DNA of 64,000 nt from Phallus indusiatus (taxonomy: Eukaryota; Basidiomycota; Agaricomycetes; Phallales; Phallaceae). A program made the position numbers and the translations under genes. This document shows, piece by piece, positions 1 through 11,542 of this stretch. Numbering within the stretch: position 1 is the first letter of the stretch; every line of letters begins with the position of its first letter. The stretch spans positions 372,001-436,000 of the forward strand of contig JAQFWX010000026.1 of assembly GCA_027605045.1 (NCBI GenBank), in the 5' to 3' direction. A model generated the notes under the pieces. The model worked only from the letters and a program-made list of their open reading frames with translations. It was not told the DNA's origin and made no database searches.

Positions 1-524
1 GCTTTTGGCTGTCTCCATTTATGTAGTGTTTCGTTTCGTAATGCCTCAATTTCGTGCGGCTCAAGACCTGGGACGGATTCGTAGTTGGCGGGATCTTGTG
101 CTACCAGTGCTCCTAAAAGAGTATTACGTGCGTGGTTGAGACAAAGAGCCTGAAGAGGAACTCGAGGGAAAGTCATGGTACTTTACCTTTGCGAAGCAGG
201 GGTGCAATATCCGTCAACTCCTGGTCTTGTGCGAATGTATCCACTTGTCTGATCAACTTCTCGCGTGGTATCCCAGCTAATGGATTCCGAATTCTGGAAA
301 TGCGCGTGAGTCAATTGTGAGTTATGCATAACAGCTGGCTCTAAACCACCCTTACCGCGCAGAGAGATTGTTACTCAAGTCGATTTTATCTTCTTCATAT
401 ACGGAGCTAAGAATAGAGATAAGACTGATATTGTCCGACTGAAAGATGCAACATACCCATCCACCGATCCCTCCTTCGATGAACGGGCGTTCGGGAGAGA
501 AGAAGTGGGATTAAGAGTAGTCAT
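1..524 (-). CDS. MFS sugar/polyol transporter-like protein, N-terminal part (runs off the left edge)
   Basis: Three minus-strand exons read as one protein: about 524-356, 293-187 and 112-1, joined by introns 355-294 (GTAAGG...CCAG) and 186-113 (GTAAAG...TTAG). The start is ATG at 522-524. After a variable N-terminus the text contains NPLAGIPREKL, then DTFAQDQELTDIAPLLRKGA, LVAQDPANYESVPGLEP and EIEALRNETLHKWRQPK. This is the cytosolic leader seen before the first membrane helix in a large basidiomycete group of major facilitator sugar or polyol transporters, which move solutes across the plasma membrane. The membrane domain lies outside the window, so substrate cannot be judged. The stretch just after GGIGGW could hide a further intron (GTATGT donor), but no acceptor restores phase, so I read it through. 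Confidence 0.72.
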
Positions 525-3500
525 GACCGGAACGATTCACAGAACGAGGGCGGCGACAGATTGCGAGAACCACCAAGGAGCTTGAAGGAAGCAAAAAATC
601 CCAGATGGCAAGAAGCCAAAAAAGCCTCGGCAGAAAGAAGACCCCCACCGCTTTTATATACAAAAAAGCGTGAGTAATAAGGTAATGAGTAGCCAAAAAA
701 GAAAGTTCATATACACTTGAATATACATAGTTGCACAATCGAAGCGGGATTTCAGGCACGCACCGATTCGGCACATTCGGATACACCACCATCATCAAGG
801 ATCACGGTTTTAATTCGTGAGGCGTGGGGGCTCCACCATGTCTCATGATCCCCCAAACTCTTTTACCAATAGTCAACGAACTCGGAACAAAGCACGACAG
901 ACAAACTAAGAGTTTTCCGACCAAGGGCCGTGGGATATTTAATAGTCCGGTGTTTCTTTCGAAGGATATTTGGTTCAGAAATGGGGTAGTTCTTATGTAT
1001 GATGGCGATTTGATTTCGCGATTGCATAATTCTCTGGTTGGCACAGTTTGACACGCTTGTTGAGCTTCGCGTTGCTGTTCATCTATCGATTAGCCATTCA
1101 CGAGATCTGCTTTTTGACTGACCTCGTACACCCTCATGACGAATTATGTCCTTTATGAAGTGGGGCAAAAATGGGATTAAAAAAAGTCAAAATCACTACC
1201 CTCTTTTTAGCAGATGACGCCGAAGTCATATTCCCATTATCTGCAGCTGATATCAAATAGATATCAATGCTGCTGCCGTGATCAATAGCCTTTGATCCTG
1301 ATTACCGGTAAGATTAGCGTCAATACTTTTTTTTGATCACGTGTCAATGTAAACGAATTGTATAAAATTGGATTTTGAAAACGGAATCAACGGGGTGTGT
1401 GCTCACAACTAGGTGCAATATGGCATCTAATTTAGTTTCACTCGTTCTTTCGCGTTTGCTGGTGATGCGCTTTTTTGTGCCGTGCATACTATGACATGGT
1501 GTTTTTTAGGAGATACCGGGAGTGGAGCAATTGAGACAGTGAAGGTAGTGAGAGTTACCCTATGACGTCATCACTAGATGGCACGTGAGCAGTTTCGACA
1601 ACTCATCCAATTATAGATTGCACCCTTGATCCACCGTGTCAGGATAGCACTTGGCAAAGCTTCGTCAGAAAAGTCCAATGCAAAAAAAAACTCGTACAAT
1701 AGGGATTTTTAACAACTGTTTACCCGATCATTCTACTACAAAGCTCGGGAGTTGAGAGTCGCCGTCATTGCTTTTTGGTAAAGAATGCATGGAAATATCT
1801 CCGCAGTTGGGAAGATATCTGTATACCAACTAAGGAGTTCCAATGGAATGTAATTTATCGAACCAGCCACTATTTATGTATTAATTTGCGCATGACTGAA
1901 ATCGTCTTAATTTGTGAATAAATAGCCAAAATTTACCTCCAATTGTGTGCGACCGGACGTTGGCATGTGATTACTTTCCGAGCGATAAGGCCATAAACCT
2001 CAAGCGGCAAGTTTCGTTACCGTTACCGCTTTGTGAATTAGTGCACGTATATGTCACAGTTCTTTCTATCCAAACTAACATGCAGCGTAAAAGTGCTAGT
2101 TACGGCTGAGGTTTTCATTCATCTTATGCCGGGTTGGAACTGTTTTGACGTGCCGTTTACTCATGTTGATTAATACGGCGGGATACGGCATTACCCTTTT
2201 AGCTATTATTTGATTTTATTAGTTCTTTTCTTCGCGGTACTACGTTCTCGCCTGAGAGGAGGATAACTTACATATATAATTACGGTACAACCGTTGTGCA
2301 GCCTGGCTGCGTGTCGTTCGTTGTGGCGAGTGAGTAATAGTATTACAGTGTATGTACATGCTTCAGGTGCCCATGGGTCATAACGAATTTGTAGATCGCG
2401 ACCGACGCTTCTCAGCCACACAACCCACATATCAATTTAATAACCAAAGCGTAAACTAATTCGTCTGTGAAGTCTATAGTCAGTGACTTCATTTCTTCAT
2501 CTATACCACAGCGCGTTGCCCCTTAGTACCGTGGCAAGCCCTACCCTTTGCCCATGTGCATAAACCAGCATCAACACCGGCTGAGTTTTGACGCGAAGTC
2601 TGCACCTGGGGCGAACTCATATGCTGCGGTGACTCACGTCGTGCTACTGACAAAACCAAGCATCCAGTAAATTCGCGATTTCCTCCATTCCTAGTAAAAG
2701 TGTCGGTGAAATGATCTTTGGATAGTTCCTTATCACGGAGCTATATCTACTTTCCGCATTTTTTAGAATTTTGAAGGGAAACGTCGCCTGAACAATTCCC
2801 TATAATTAAGTATTACGTGTCCGTGGTCAATAAAGAATAGTCGGAAATGAAGGAGCTGAAGACTCTTCGCTATTCGAAGCAGAATTCCATCACCCCATGT
2901 TTGGCAGAGAATTCTATTTTGGACGTTGACTAAAAAGGAATGTGATCAAATGGTTGAAGGTCGAACAGGGATCGTCCACATACTGTGCATTGTTCATGTG
3001 AAAGATTAGATATTCGTTAATGTTCCAAAGATGAAGCCCATTCACTTGAAGCTGAATTTGCAATAATCCCGTTTGATATTAATCGCAGTTCATCTTCTCA
3101 CATTCAAAGAATCACAAATGTAAACACCGATAAACCCAAGATGTGGGTTGTACACCCTCCAGCTTTGGAGGCATTACTGACCGTGATCAAAGAAAAAAAA
3201 ATAAGAAGGCAGTGTTCCCAAGAGCACGCGTATGGACTTTTGAGGCTCCATCAAGGCTCCATGCCACCTCAATCGCAAAGGCGGCTCGATCCCGAGCCCA
3301 AAACTATAATGTGTCGTCAATAACTTATGGCTTAGTACCGTCTACATACATAGTAGAGCTCGATAGAGAGTGACATGAATTCAGGTATCTCCAGGTATTA
3401 GATTCAGAGGTGTTGCCGACAGGGCTCGGCATAATTTATTCACGCTCCGACTCTAGCTCCGTAGGACGCCGACTGACTTACCTAATCCGCGTTGATTCCG

Positions 3501-3607
3501 AACACGTGGTTTGAAGTTTGAACGTTGGTCGCCAGTCACGTTGTCGTGCATTTGCAGTTGTTTGACGAAAACAAGATGCTGGCTAATATGCTTCCTGTTT
3601 CTTCAAG
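525..3607. other. Intergenic, no gene recognised
   Basis: Only short overlapping ORFs on both strands, none with a recognisable motif or splice-supported extension. The left end should contain the promoter of the minus-strand transporter. One small plus-strand ORF at 3143-3373 begins with a myristoylation-like MGCTPSS but does not continue into a known domain. Confidence 0.5.
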
Positions 3608-3909
3608 GTCTGTCGGATCAATCATTCGTTCGGCTCATCTCAAACACTAAACACCATATTACATATATCAAATCGGAACGCGTCATTTTGGCCAAACGGC
3701 ATGGTCCAACACACGAAGAGAGTGGCCTAAAACATGTCCCGCAAGTGAATAGATTTGTCACGACTGTGATTAGTCTTGATGGCGTTACGAAGACGATTCC
3801 TGCGCCAGTACCGAGTCGCGGTGCAATTCTTCATTCGTACCATCAATTGGAGCGGACTTGGTTAGCTCGGCGAGAACGATACTTTTATATTGCTGCAATT
3901 TTCAAACTC
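3608..3909 (+). other. Isolated exon-like ORF, unknown protein, possibly a gene remnant
   Basis: An open stretch of about 100 codons is bounded by a plausible acceptor (TTTCTTCAAG) and donor (CTCGTAAGTG). It begins GLSDQSFVRLISNTKHHI and ends with SRGAILHSYHQLER and ARRERYFYIAAIFKL. Residue composition is protein-like and there are no internal stops. I do not recognise the family. No matching exons were found upstream or downstream, so this may be one surviving exon of a decayed gene, or part of a gene whose other exons are very small. Confidence 0.3.
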
Positions 3910-4569
3910 GTAAGTGTTTTTGCCTTTTTTTGCCTTTATTTTTTCAATGATTTTGAATTCATTGTTTCCCCCTCCTAACATGTGATATTAGTGGGCTACA
4001 TGGAGCCACGTATTCAGATTTCGGTGTTCTTGCAGTTAATCTTACAGAGATGCGGTTTGATGATCACAATATATAAAATGCATGATTATAGTTGTTTAAC
4101 AGCTTATAAGGCGGAATTGAACCGCAATTTTGTAAACCCAGAACTAGCGTATATTTAGTGAAAAGATGAGAAGCCAAGAGTTGTGTCGCCGTAAAATCCA
4201 CTCTCTGACTCGTTTGCGTTACTACATGCATACATACAAACCACCCGCTGTGAATAATAATTCCATTTAAAGCTATATCATTTCTCGAAAGAACTCTGGG
4301 AAGATGAATTTTGGAGTGGAAAGTGTTGGTTAGAGGAAGCATTCAGGGAAAGGTCCATTGAAACGCTGGTTTTGGCCGTCGCTCGTAGATTGATAATTAG
4401 GCGGGATGTCTAGTATACTAGGTGAAGGTAATCTAAAAGAAAGAGGACAAGTAATCTTACACAGATCCCAATGACTACTGTGGGGTTCCCCAACAGGCTA
4501 TGAGAATATATGCACTTTTTTCATTTATTTTCCATGTTTTATTTTATTTATTTTCGCTTCAGAATTACT

Positions 4570-4880
4570 GTAGTACAAGTAGTTAGCTAGGACAATAGTT
4601 TGGACAGGTTTTCCCTCTGTGGACAGCCTCAAATAGTTCTATTGTTTAAGTCCAGGACATCATTACTCAGGTCCATGGACTAGTCTCCCCAGTATATATA
4701 CTCAGTAGTTTACACCTCAATAACGAGTTTACTTTCCCCCCTTTATTGCGCTTCAGAGCTATTTTGAGATTTGAGATTATATTTCTATCCTATTCTATTT
4801 ACAGTTCCTCCTAAGTATCTTCCCTCTTCCTGCTAGAGCTGTCCGGCTCCCCTCACTACGGGGCACCATCTATAGTAAAT
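4570..4880 (+). repeat. Candidate solo LTR or LTR remnant (Copia-like appearance)
   Basis: The stretch starts near TGTAGTACAAG and carries a TATATA box (around 4693) followed by CTCAATAAC and a T/C-rich tract, as in many fungal Copia LTRs. No 5-bp target duplication could be found and the 3' end is not clear. It abuts the 3' end of the minus-strand DUF6533 gene. Confidence 0.3.
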
Positions 4881-4894
4881 GTAAGCTTTTTCGT

Positions 4895-6071
4895 CTAATC
4901 GAAAAACAAAAGCTCATACTGAGCAGCAATTTGTCCTATCACAAGGTTCAAGTTATCGCCAATCACACAAAGCATAATATTCACTGCGGAGTGTTGTCAA
5001 CAAAACGAGATCTAAAATAATCTTTTTTGGCATACCGAATAAAGCAAAGAAGGTCCAAACGCCGTCCCGTATGAACGTGTAATATAGGTTGGATGTGGCA
5101 TTGAGCAGTTTGGGGCCCTTCCATCTAAGATAGGCATGTCGTCCTACAGCCAAAAAAAGAACAATTCCTTGTATGAAAAAAATAAAAAGCCTAGAAATAT
5201 ATCGTCAGTTCCTCGTGTATCCGAGAAGTAAATAGACTAGTAATAGCCTACCAAATGTCTGATGAAAGAGTGGTATACTTCAAGGGAATACAAACACCAA
5301 CGCGCCATTCGCGAGGAACAGGATTGGGAATTTGGCGAAGCGCAAATTGAGCTACTATGCTCAAAGAAAAAAACAGTCACAAATATGATGAATTCTAAGG
5401 CACAAAGCAATCGAAGTATGAGTTTGTTTCTGCCATACCAGGCATAGACTAATAAATGTTCTCAATATAACATCGTTAGCGGCAAGTTGTAGACTTACCT
5501 CGGAGTATCAATAATACGTCCACGCATGCAAACATAACCAACGTCAAAATCTCTTCAATCGAGGTATTGCCTTTGCAATAAGCCTCCGAGACGATAATGG
5601 TTCCAAAATTGTTCAATAGTAAAAGTCTGTATGCGAGGTATCATTGCAAGTAATGACCTCGACGAGTCGTGATTTCAAAACGCACATCTGTGTTCCCACA
5701 GCAAGGAAACGTGTAGTTATAAACAGCACTACTACCAAAGAAAATTTGGATCTGACATCATCGTTATAAAGTCAGGACAATGATCAAGAATAAGGCAGGC
5801 TTACTTCCAAATATATTCGACCTATAAAACTACAGTAGTGATACGAAACAGATACAAAATGTACAATACCTCACTATCCAACATCAACAACAAGTCATAG
5901 AGCAGAAGAGCAGAGGAAGCAGCTTCAAAACTATGAGCTTAGTTCTGGAATTCAGAAGTACTTTTGATAAATACCTGCATTATAATTCGCAGTTTGAACG
6001 CGGTTGGTCAATGTTGGAATAGCGGCCGATGGGATCGGAAGCAATTGACCATTTATTATTGTATGATTCAT
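4895..6071 (-). CDS. DUF6533 domain membrane protein, divergent from the array copies
   Basis: Start ATG is at 6069-6071; stop TAG at 4895-4897. Exons read MNHTIINGQLLPIPSAAIP, then FEAASSALLLYDLLLMLDSE, VEYIWK, SKFSLVVVLFITTRFLAVGT, NNFGTIIVSEAYCKGNTS, EEILTLVMFACVDVLLILR, VYAWYGRNKLILRLL, and finally YYTFIRDGVWTFFALF and VNIMLCVIGDNLNLVIGQ. The first part is the DUF6533 signature (small residues, LLLYD, EVEYIWK, then a K/R-rich loop and an RF/RY element). The introns are short GT-AG with CTGAT/CTGAC branch sites. The protein would be a multi-pass membrane protein of unknown function. It belongs to the same broad family as the plus-strand array but differs in sequence and intron positions, so it is not a recent duplicate. 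No frame breaks were found. Confidence 0.75.
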
Positions 6072-6753
6072 GACAGCAGGGGTGGTCGAGACTCGTCAGG
6101 CAAAGGAGAAGGAACCACCATGATTTATAGTCTGAGATAGCGAAGTTTATTAACGCCAGGGCCAGGGTCGTACAATTTACTGACCGCAGCGAACATCAAT
6201 GACATAAATAAACTAACACAACAATAGGACATTGTGACCTTGAAACCACAGCGGTCTTCAGCCAGAGGTGTCATTTTCAGACACTGAGTTCACATACCCA
6301 AGGTGACAGCTTACATTACAAATATCACAGGAAGCGCAGTGAAAGACCTCAGTTGATGCATCTACCATAAGTGACCTGTCGAAACTTTAAACTTCAAGAC
6401 GGACCCATGGTAAGGCTTTTCCTTAATATTACGCATTAATGAAGGGAAGAGATAGTTCGCTCACTGCATTACTCATCGCTATCCATAAACTTTAAACGAC
6501 AAACCGAAATATCCATTGTGGAAGTTTCAGCAGCAGAAAACAGGAGATGAGGTAAATGAACTCAAGAAGAGCAGTCCACCAGACAGCATCGCATTCTGAC
6601 TGATATATCATACATCGTCAAGAAAGAAGGCAAGTCGACATATGTTAACGAGCCGAAGTCTCAGTAAGCTTAAGGTACGAGTGCTTCTGCACCGCAATAT
6701 CGACCTTTTAATTTAGTGTTTTCCATCGGAGGAAGGCATCATGCTTCTTTTTC
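6072..6753. other. Intergenic, likely promoter of the minus-strand DUF6533 gene
   Basis: I see no ORF or repeat that can be supported here. The part next to 6071 should hold the upstream region of the DUF6533 gene. Confidence 0.4.
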
Positions 6754-7122
6754 ATGGTAACTGGAGCTACTAGTACCGAGTCCAGGTTGATACGCCGACT
6801 GGGAGCTGTAAATGTAATCGTTATTTATATCACCGGCGACTTTCTGTGCATCAACCCACGTTACGACACGTATCGCGTCAAGATCCAACAGCACTTCAAG
6901 CGGCACGACGTTCCGAAGCACCAACTATTGAAAGATCCAACGGCGTCGAAAGTACTATTCGAGTACATCAATAGAACAGGCTGATTTCTTCAAGTGCACG
7001 AGAAGTTGGACGAGCCCGAGGGGCAACGGGGGAGAAGGAAAGGGAGAGGAGCGGCGACGATCGATGAAACACGCCCACGAGAATGTGGCATTACGCGCCT
7101 GAACAGCGACCCACTCTTTTAA
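6754..7122 (+). pseudogene. Decayed ORF interrupted by an in-frame TGA
   Basis: Plus-strand reading runs VIYITGDFLCINPRYDTYRV ... HDVPKHQLLKDPTASKVLF, EYINRTG, then TGA at 6982-6984, and stays open in the same frame with FLQVHEKLDEPEGQRGRRKG and ATIDETRPRECGITRLNSD to a TAA at 7120-7122. The two halves read as one basic protein in which a CGA codon may have become TGA. The family is not recognised; a transposon-derived origin is possible but not shown. Confidence 0.35.
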
Positions 7123-8023
7123 TGAGGCGACGCGACGATATCATCGATTACATGAAGTCCCTACGCATAGGGCTATGCCCTCTGGGACTCAACTGATTCA
7201 CATACACGCGCGTATATATCACCGGCGAATAATCCAGCATTACTTTGTTATATTTATCCCGATCTCCGCTCACTAGCAATTGGCTATGTAGCAGCTCGTA
7301 AAAAGTAACGAGTTGATAAACGCCTGCAATTGAGGCGAAAGACGAGAAAAAAGTTTCGTATTTCTTTTTATGCCATCTCTAGTTGAGCTGGAAAAACATC
7401 ATGAGAAGTGTTCAGTAGGGGGCGGTCTCATCTCATCTGTCAAAGATGTAGTAGTCATCCGCGAAGAAAAAAGAGTGAATATTGGGTTAGTGTACATTCA
7501 GTGGACGTTTATCTTCATTTACAGAAACAAGACAAGATCAAATGAGAAGTTATTGAGAACATAATTTCACAATGGCATTTAACACTGCAAATGTCACTGT
7601 GAAATCACAACAGTATTGTGCTCGTCGTATAGCATATTGCAAGAGTCGTCGTATGTCTCCCAGTGACCCCACATTCCAAACCATCCCTATGATAGCAAAG
7701 TTAAAGGAGAAGAAAACGACACCTGTGTACATACCTTATTTTCACAGGACAAAGGAACCTGAGGCACACCTTGTAATGTAAGAGGGGTGGTTTTACACAT
7801 TATATCCCACAACTTGGTATCCTTAATGTTCCAAAGGCGGGACGACACCATCTAATACAGAGTGCGTTAAGCCTCGATGGTTCAAGGTTGACAGTCACGA
7901 TGCTACAACTTACCCGTTTATTGGTTCCTGAAGGACACAGATGAGATCTACATCAGAAGAAAAGAGAAGATGTACTGACCGACGCAATGCTGCAATGATG
8001 ATGATGAGTACGTGTCATGTAAA
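7123..8023. other. Intergenic, only short unassigned ORFs
   Basis: ORFs of 60-70 codons occur on both strands (7370-7564, 7572-7781, 7550-7732), overlap each other and show no motif. The right end is the 3' flank of the minus-strand gene ending at 8024. Confidence 0.4.
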
Positions 8024-9584
8024 TCACAAGGTATAAAGTATACGTACGTCTCTGGAAATATCGCCCCAAAAAGGCGTGCATTCAGTGACATTACTTACTG
8101 TCCAATGCCCGACTACCATTCGACGTTTGTAATCATCATGCCACTAGTCATTAGTTGTCAGCACTTGTCGAGTTCACATTTACGATTAAAAATTACATAT
8201 TCTTCGCATATGTCAGGAGGCATTAGATTTTGTCCGTTGAAGAGGAGCTCAGTCGTTTCGCAAGCTTCCTTCCAATATCCGTCCAGAGGATAGTTGAGCA
8301 AAACGGTAGAGTATTTGCCTGAATAATGAGGAAGACTGAACCTGAAAGTATATTTCGGTTGATGGGTGTATAACTCACCAACGCCAGACCATAAACATGA
8401 CTCAAATTGGGGCGTGTTCCAATATACCCCAATTTCATGACGACGCCGAATTCGTTCATCTCTCATGCATTTCGCATCTCTGCTTACTCGTAATAACCCC
8501 CAAATGCCGTCTACGTCCTAGGGAAATATTAGTGACCATGTGAACAGCCTACATACGTGCATACTTTGTTGTGGCAGGATATAGGCAGATATGTCTTCAT
8601 ACCCAAATGAAATGGGGTTGTCATGCATACGTCTTCCCAATGTGTATTATCTTCAGTGTACATTAGCTGCGCGGAGATAACCTAAATTCGCAGCTGGTAA
8701 ATTGGATTTTCTTTCGGAAAGAGTAGTTCAAGCTACCTTGTCGGATCCTAGGGGTGATTGTGAATTAAAGTGAGATCAGTATGAATGGACTCTGGAGACC
8801 CACCAGCGCATTCCTATATGATATATATATTATTACGATACTCGTCAAATAATAATATTAAAACGACGGACTTCGCTTTTAGCTGAAAAAGATGGCCTAC
8901 ATCCCCCATCATCAACGTCCCAGTAACCAGTGACTTTGTTATCCTAATAAGAAAAGCCAGATCAATTTCGAGAACCTTCTCGAAGGCAGACTTACGGCCA
9001 GTTCACATTTCAAAGGAGGCTTCATTATCCTGTCACGTATAACCATTTGAGTCCTTTCGCAAGCTTCGAGCCAATATTGATCCGCCACGTAGTTGAGCAG
9101 CGTTGCCGAATGAGAACCTGTAAGCCAATATACGATAGTTACAGAAAGCAGAGGACAAACGAACTGTGAGTAATTACGAGAAGCATATTGCACACAAGAC
9201 CCTTTTACTGGTGAGTTCCATGCTACCCCTGCTTCGTGACGTTGGTGATCTCGCTCTTTCATCTCCTGCTCCTTTGTAACTCGTGGAGGCTCTTTTATAT
9301 CTGGCTCGTTTAAATGTGATACTTTCTTTGTGTAAATAACCCAAGGAAAGCTCTCTCACAACTTGGTGGAACTTACTTTGCATATAGAACAGGAAGGATA
9401 CCGCGAGCGCGCAAGTGATCAGAATGAACTTGAAAGATCTCGTCTCGCTGTCGCGATCAAGTAGCGGAGAGTCTTCATTGGGAACTTTGGTCTGATAAGA
9501 TTCGTGATTAACGTTGAGACCGTTGTTTCCGTGTGGCAACTTAGAATACGGGGGCGGAGGACGTTGTGCACGCTTGCCCTGCAT
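8024..9584 (-). CDS. Type II membrane protein with two to three copies of a Cys/Trp-containing repeat, unknown function
   Basis: The start at 9584 opens a Pro-rich cytosolic head (MQGKRAQRPPPPYSKLPHG), then one membrane segment (FKFILITCALAVSFLFYM). The first repeat reads RHEAGVAWNSPVKGSC, SHSATLLNYVADQYWLEACE, MKPPLKCE, VTGYWDVDDGGC. A second, shorter unit reads SDKVISAQLMYTED, NTHWEDVCMTTPF, DGIWGLLRVSRDAKC. A third reads RRHEIGVYWNTPQFESC, STVLLNYPLDGYWKEACE, LMPPDICE, VVGHWTVSNVTECTPFW. The common frame is RHE-GV-W, C, LLNY, W-EAC, P-C, G-W-V---C. Exons are short and joined by GT-AG introns. The joins between units are my inference; the alternative is tandem genes of one repeat each. I recognise the repeat style from agaric hypothetical proteins but know no function. 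Stop is TGA at 8024-8026. Confidence 0.5.
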
Positions 9585-10582
9585 GCTGGTGTGATCGAAA
9601 CAATCAGCGTATGGGCGCTTTTACGTAGTCTTGTAAATACTCCCGCCGGAAGACTCCGCCCTTGACTCCGCCAGCTCCGTGAAAATTGCACTTGAACGTC
9701 AAGTTGCGTAGATTTTTTTCTGTTTGATGTTATACTCTTCTTTCTACTCGTGCTTTCATTAGTATCAAATATTAAACATATACTTACAACAAGTGTCAGT
9801 CGAGACTTATTTAAAATATTTCTATACTACCTGGCAACGACCACCACCCCCAATTGTTTTATGTCTCTTGATAATGACGCAAAGCCAGGTAAAATACGGA
9901 CACGTCAACCTTTATTTGATGACGCAGTCTATCTCATCGCAACTGGAAATCTATCCTATCTAATCGTTAGTTAATGAAAGTAAGTTCCAACTTTTTTTAA
10001 TTCGCTTTTTTTCCTGCTTGTTATGTAAATTGTCTGATCAGCCTGCATCTTTTTTTTTCTTTGTCTCATATTACATTTGAACACTCCGCGTTTCATATCC
10101 CGTTTAAAGCATTTCATTTTGTCTCCTGCTTATTCCCGGAGTCATTAACGCTCCAACAGCACGCAGGACGCCAACATTGTCCACCGACCTGCCTCTGCTG
10201 TGGCCACAAACGACCACCTGCCATGCTGCGATCGAGCTAAAGGAAGATTTTTGGACACGCCTTCAAAGCGGCTGACTGGAGCGTCATCGCGGGTTTCATT
10301 TGTGCTAGTCGCTGAAACGCTCTTGTTTTGATCTTAGATCTTACTATAGTCTATCAGTCAGACGCATATTTTCTTTTTATGAAAAGCTTCAAACTTAACG
10401 AATATTTTTTTTTCGCGTTTCTTGCTTTTTTTAGCCTGTGATTAGAAAATTTCGTACTGATCTATGAAAATGAACAAAATAGTCCTGTTTTGATTTAAAA
10501 AAGAGCTTGTTTCAATTTTCCGTCAACGTTATAACGGCCAACGAGCCGTGTCAACGCCTCTTCACCATTCTTTGTCTTTCTC
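9585..10582. other. Intergenic between divergent genes
   Basis: AT-rich sequence with T-runs and no supported ORF. It must carry the promoters of the minus-strand repeat protein (left) and the plus-strand Zn2Cys6 gene (right). Confidence 0.45.
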
Positions 10583-11542
10583 ATGTCTTCTCACAGTTCC
10601 GGCGACGCTAGTAGTAAACGCGAAACGCTCTCGAAACTTGTAGACAAAATCTTCGACCGTTACACCATTGTCCCGTCGAGCGTAGCAGACGAAGAGGAGA
10701 TCAACGAGCTGCGCACGTCCTTTGAGAACATGTAATAAGTTTCATCCTGTCATCTTAATTTTTTTTTCACTGAATGTCTCAAGGGGAGCATGTGATGATA
10801 CGATAACCAGCGACGCGGACGATCAATTGGGCACTGACGTTGGACAGCTCGAGAATGCGCATCCTACCAATCGCAAATCAGTGTCTTTCGACCGAACTGT
10901 CGACCCGCGCGAGATCCAACTGCCCAGTGGGCTCTCAGGTTCGGAGACAGCGAATACAAGTACATATTCCCGAAAAGCTATACCGCAAACGTTATGGGAA
11001 ACCATGGTACGCCCCATTCTTCTTTTTCCTATTTTCGGCCTACTTCATGGCTTTCCCAGCCTCAAATTCCCGACTCACCGTCATCTGCTTCCACCCCACC
11101 GTTTATCAACATTTCGGACGACGACGACGACGACATTGAAGCGACGGCATCTTGTGAAAGATGTTTAATCCAGAAAATTGAATGTCGACCTAACAATAAA
11201 GGCGCCGCATGCTCCAACTGCAGAGAAAAAAGAAGAAAATGCAGCTTCGTCCCCCCTCCAAAACCTAGGCCTGGCGCACGAGGAATAAGCACGCCGCCTG
11301 ACGGGTCTTTCGATTCGTTCAATAGTGAGGCATATGATATCACAGACTCAAATGACGAGAGTTTTGAGACGGATTCGAACCAAGTGAGATTGCAACGTGT
11401 GTTCGGCAAAGTCTTATACTTGACGAAGACCCATGAAGATCGTTTCGCAAAGCTGGAGTGTCAGTTGAATCGGATGGAGAATAAACTAGACATGTTCTTC
11501 AAGTTGGCAAGCGCAGTTGACGATGAAAGTGGTGAAAACTAG
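10583..11542 (+). CDS. Zn(II)2Cys6 zinc-cluster protein, putative transcription regulator
   Basis: Three exons: 10583-10731, 10784-11006, 11060-11542, with introns GTAATA...CAAG and GTACGC...CCAG in compatible phases. The protein starts MSSHSSGDASSKRETLSKLV. A run of six Asp is followed by the cluster CERCLIQKIEC, then CSNCREKRRKC, that is C-X2-C-X6-C-X8-C-X2-C-X6-C, which fits the fungal binuclear zinc cluster that binds DNA. A basic Pro-rich linker (PPPKPRPG) and a C-terminal heptad-like helix (HEDRFAKLECQLNRMENKL) follow, suggesting dimerisation. At roughly 280 residues it lacks the long middle homology region of typical ascomycete regulators, which is common in agaric versions. Target genes are unknown. 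Confidence 0.72.

Noticed and set aside
3143..3373. Small ORF starting MGCTPSSFGG, reminiscent of a myristoylated G-alpha N-terminus
   Set aside because: No Walker-type or other G-alpha motif follows in any frame and no splice partner was found.
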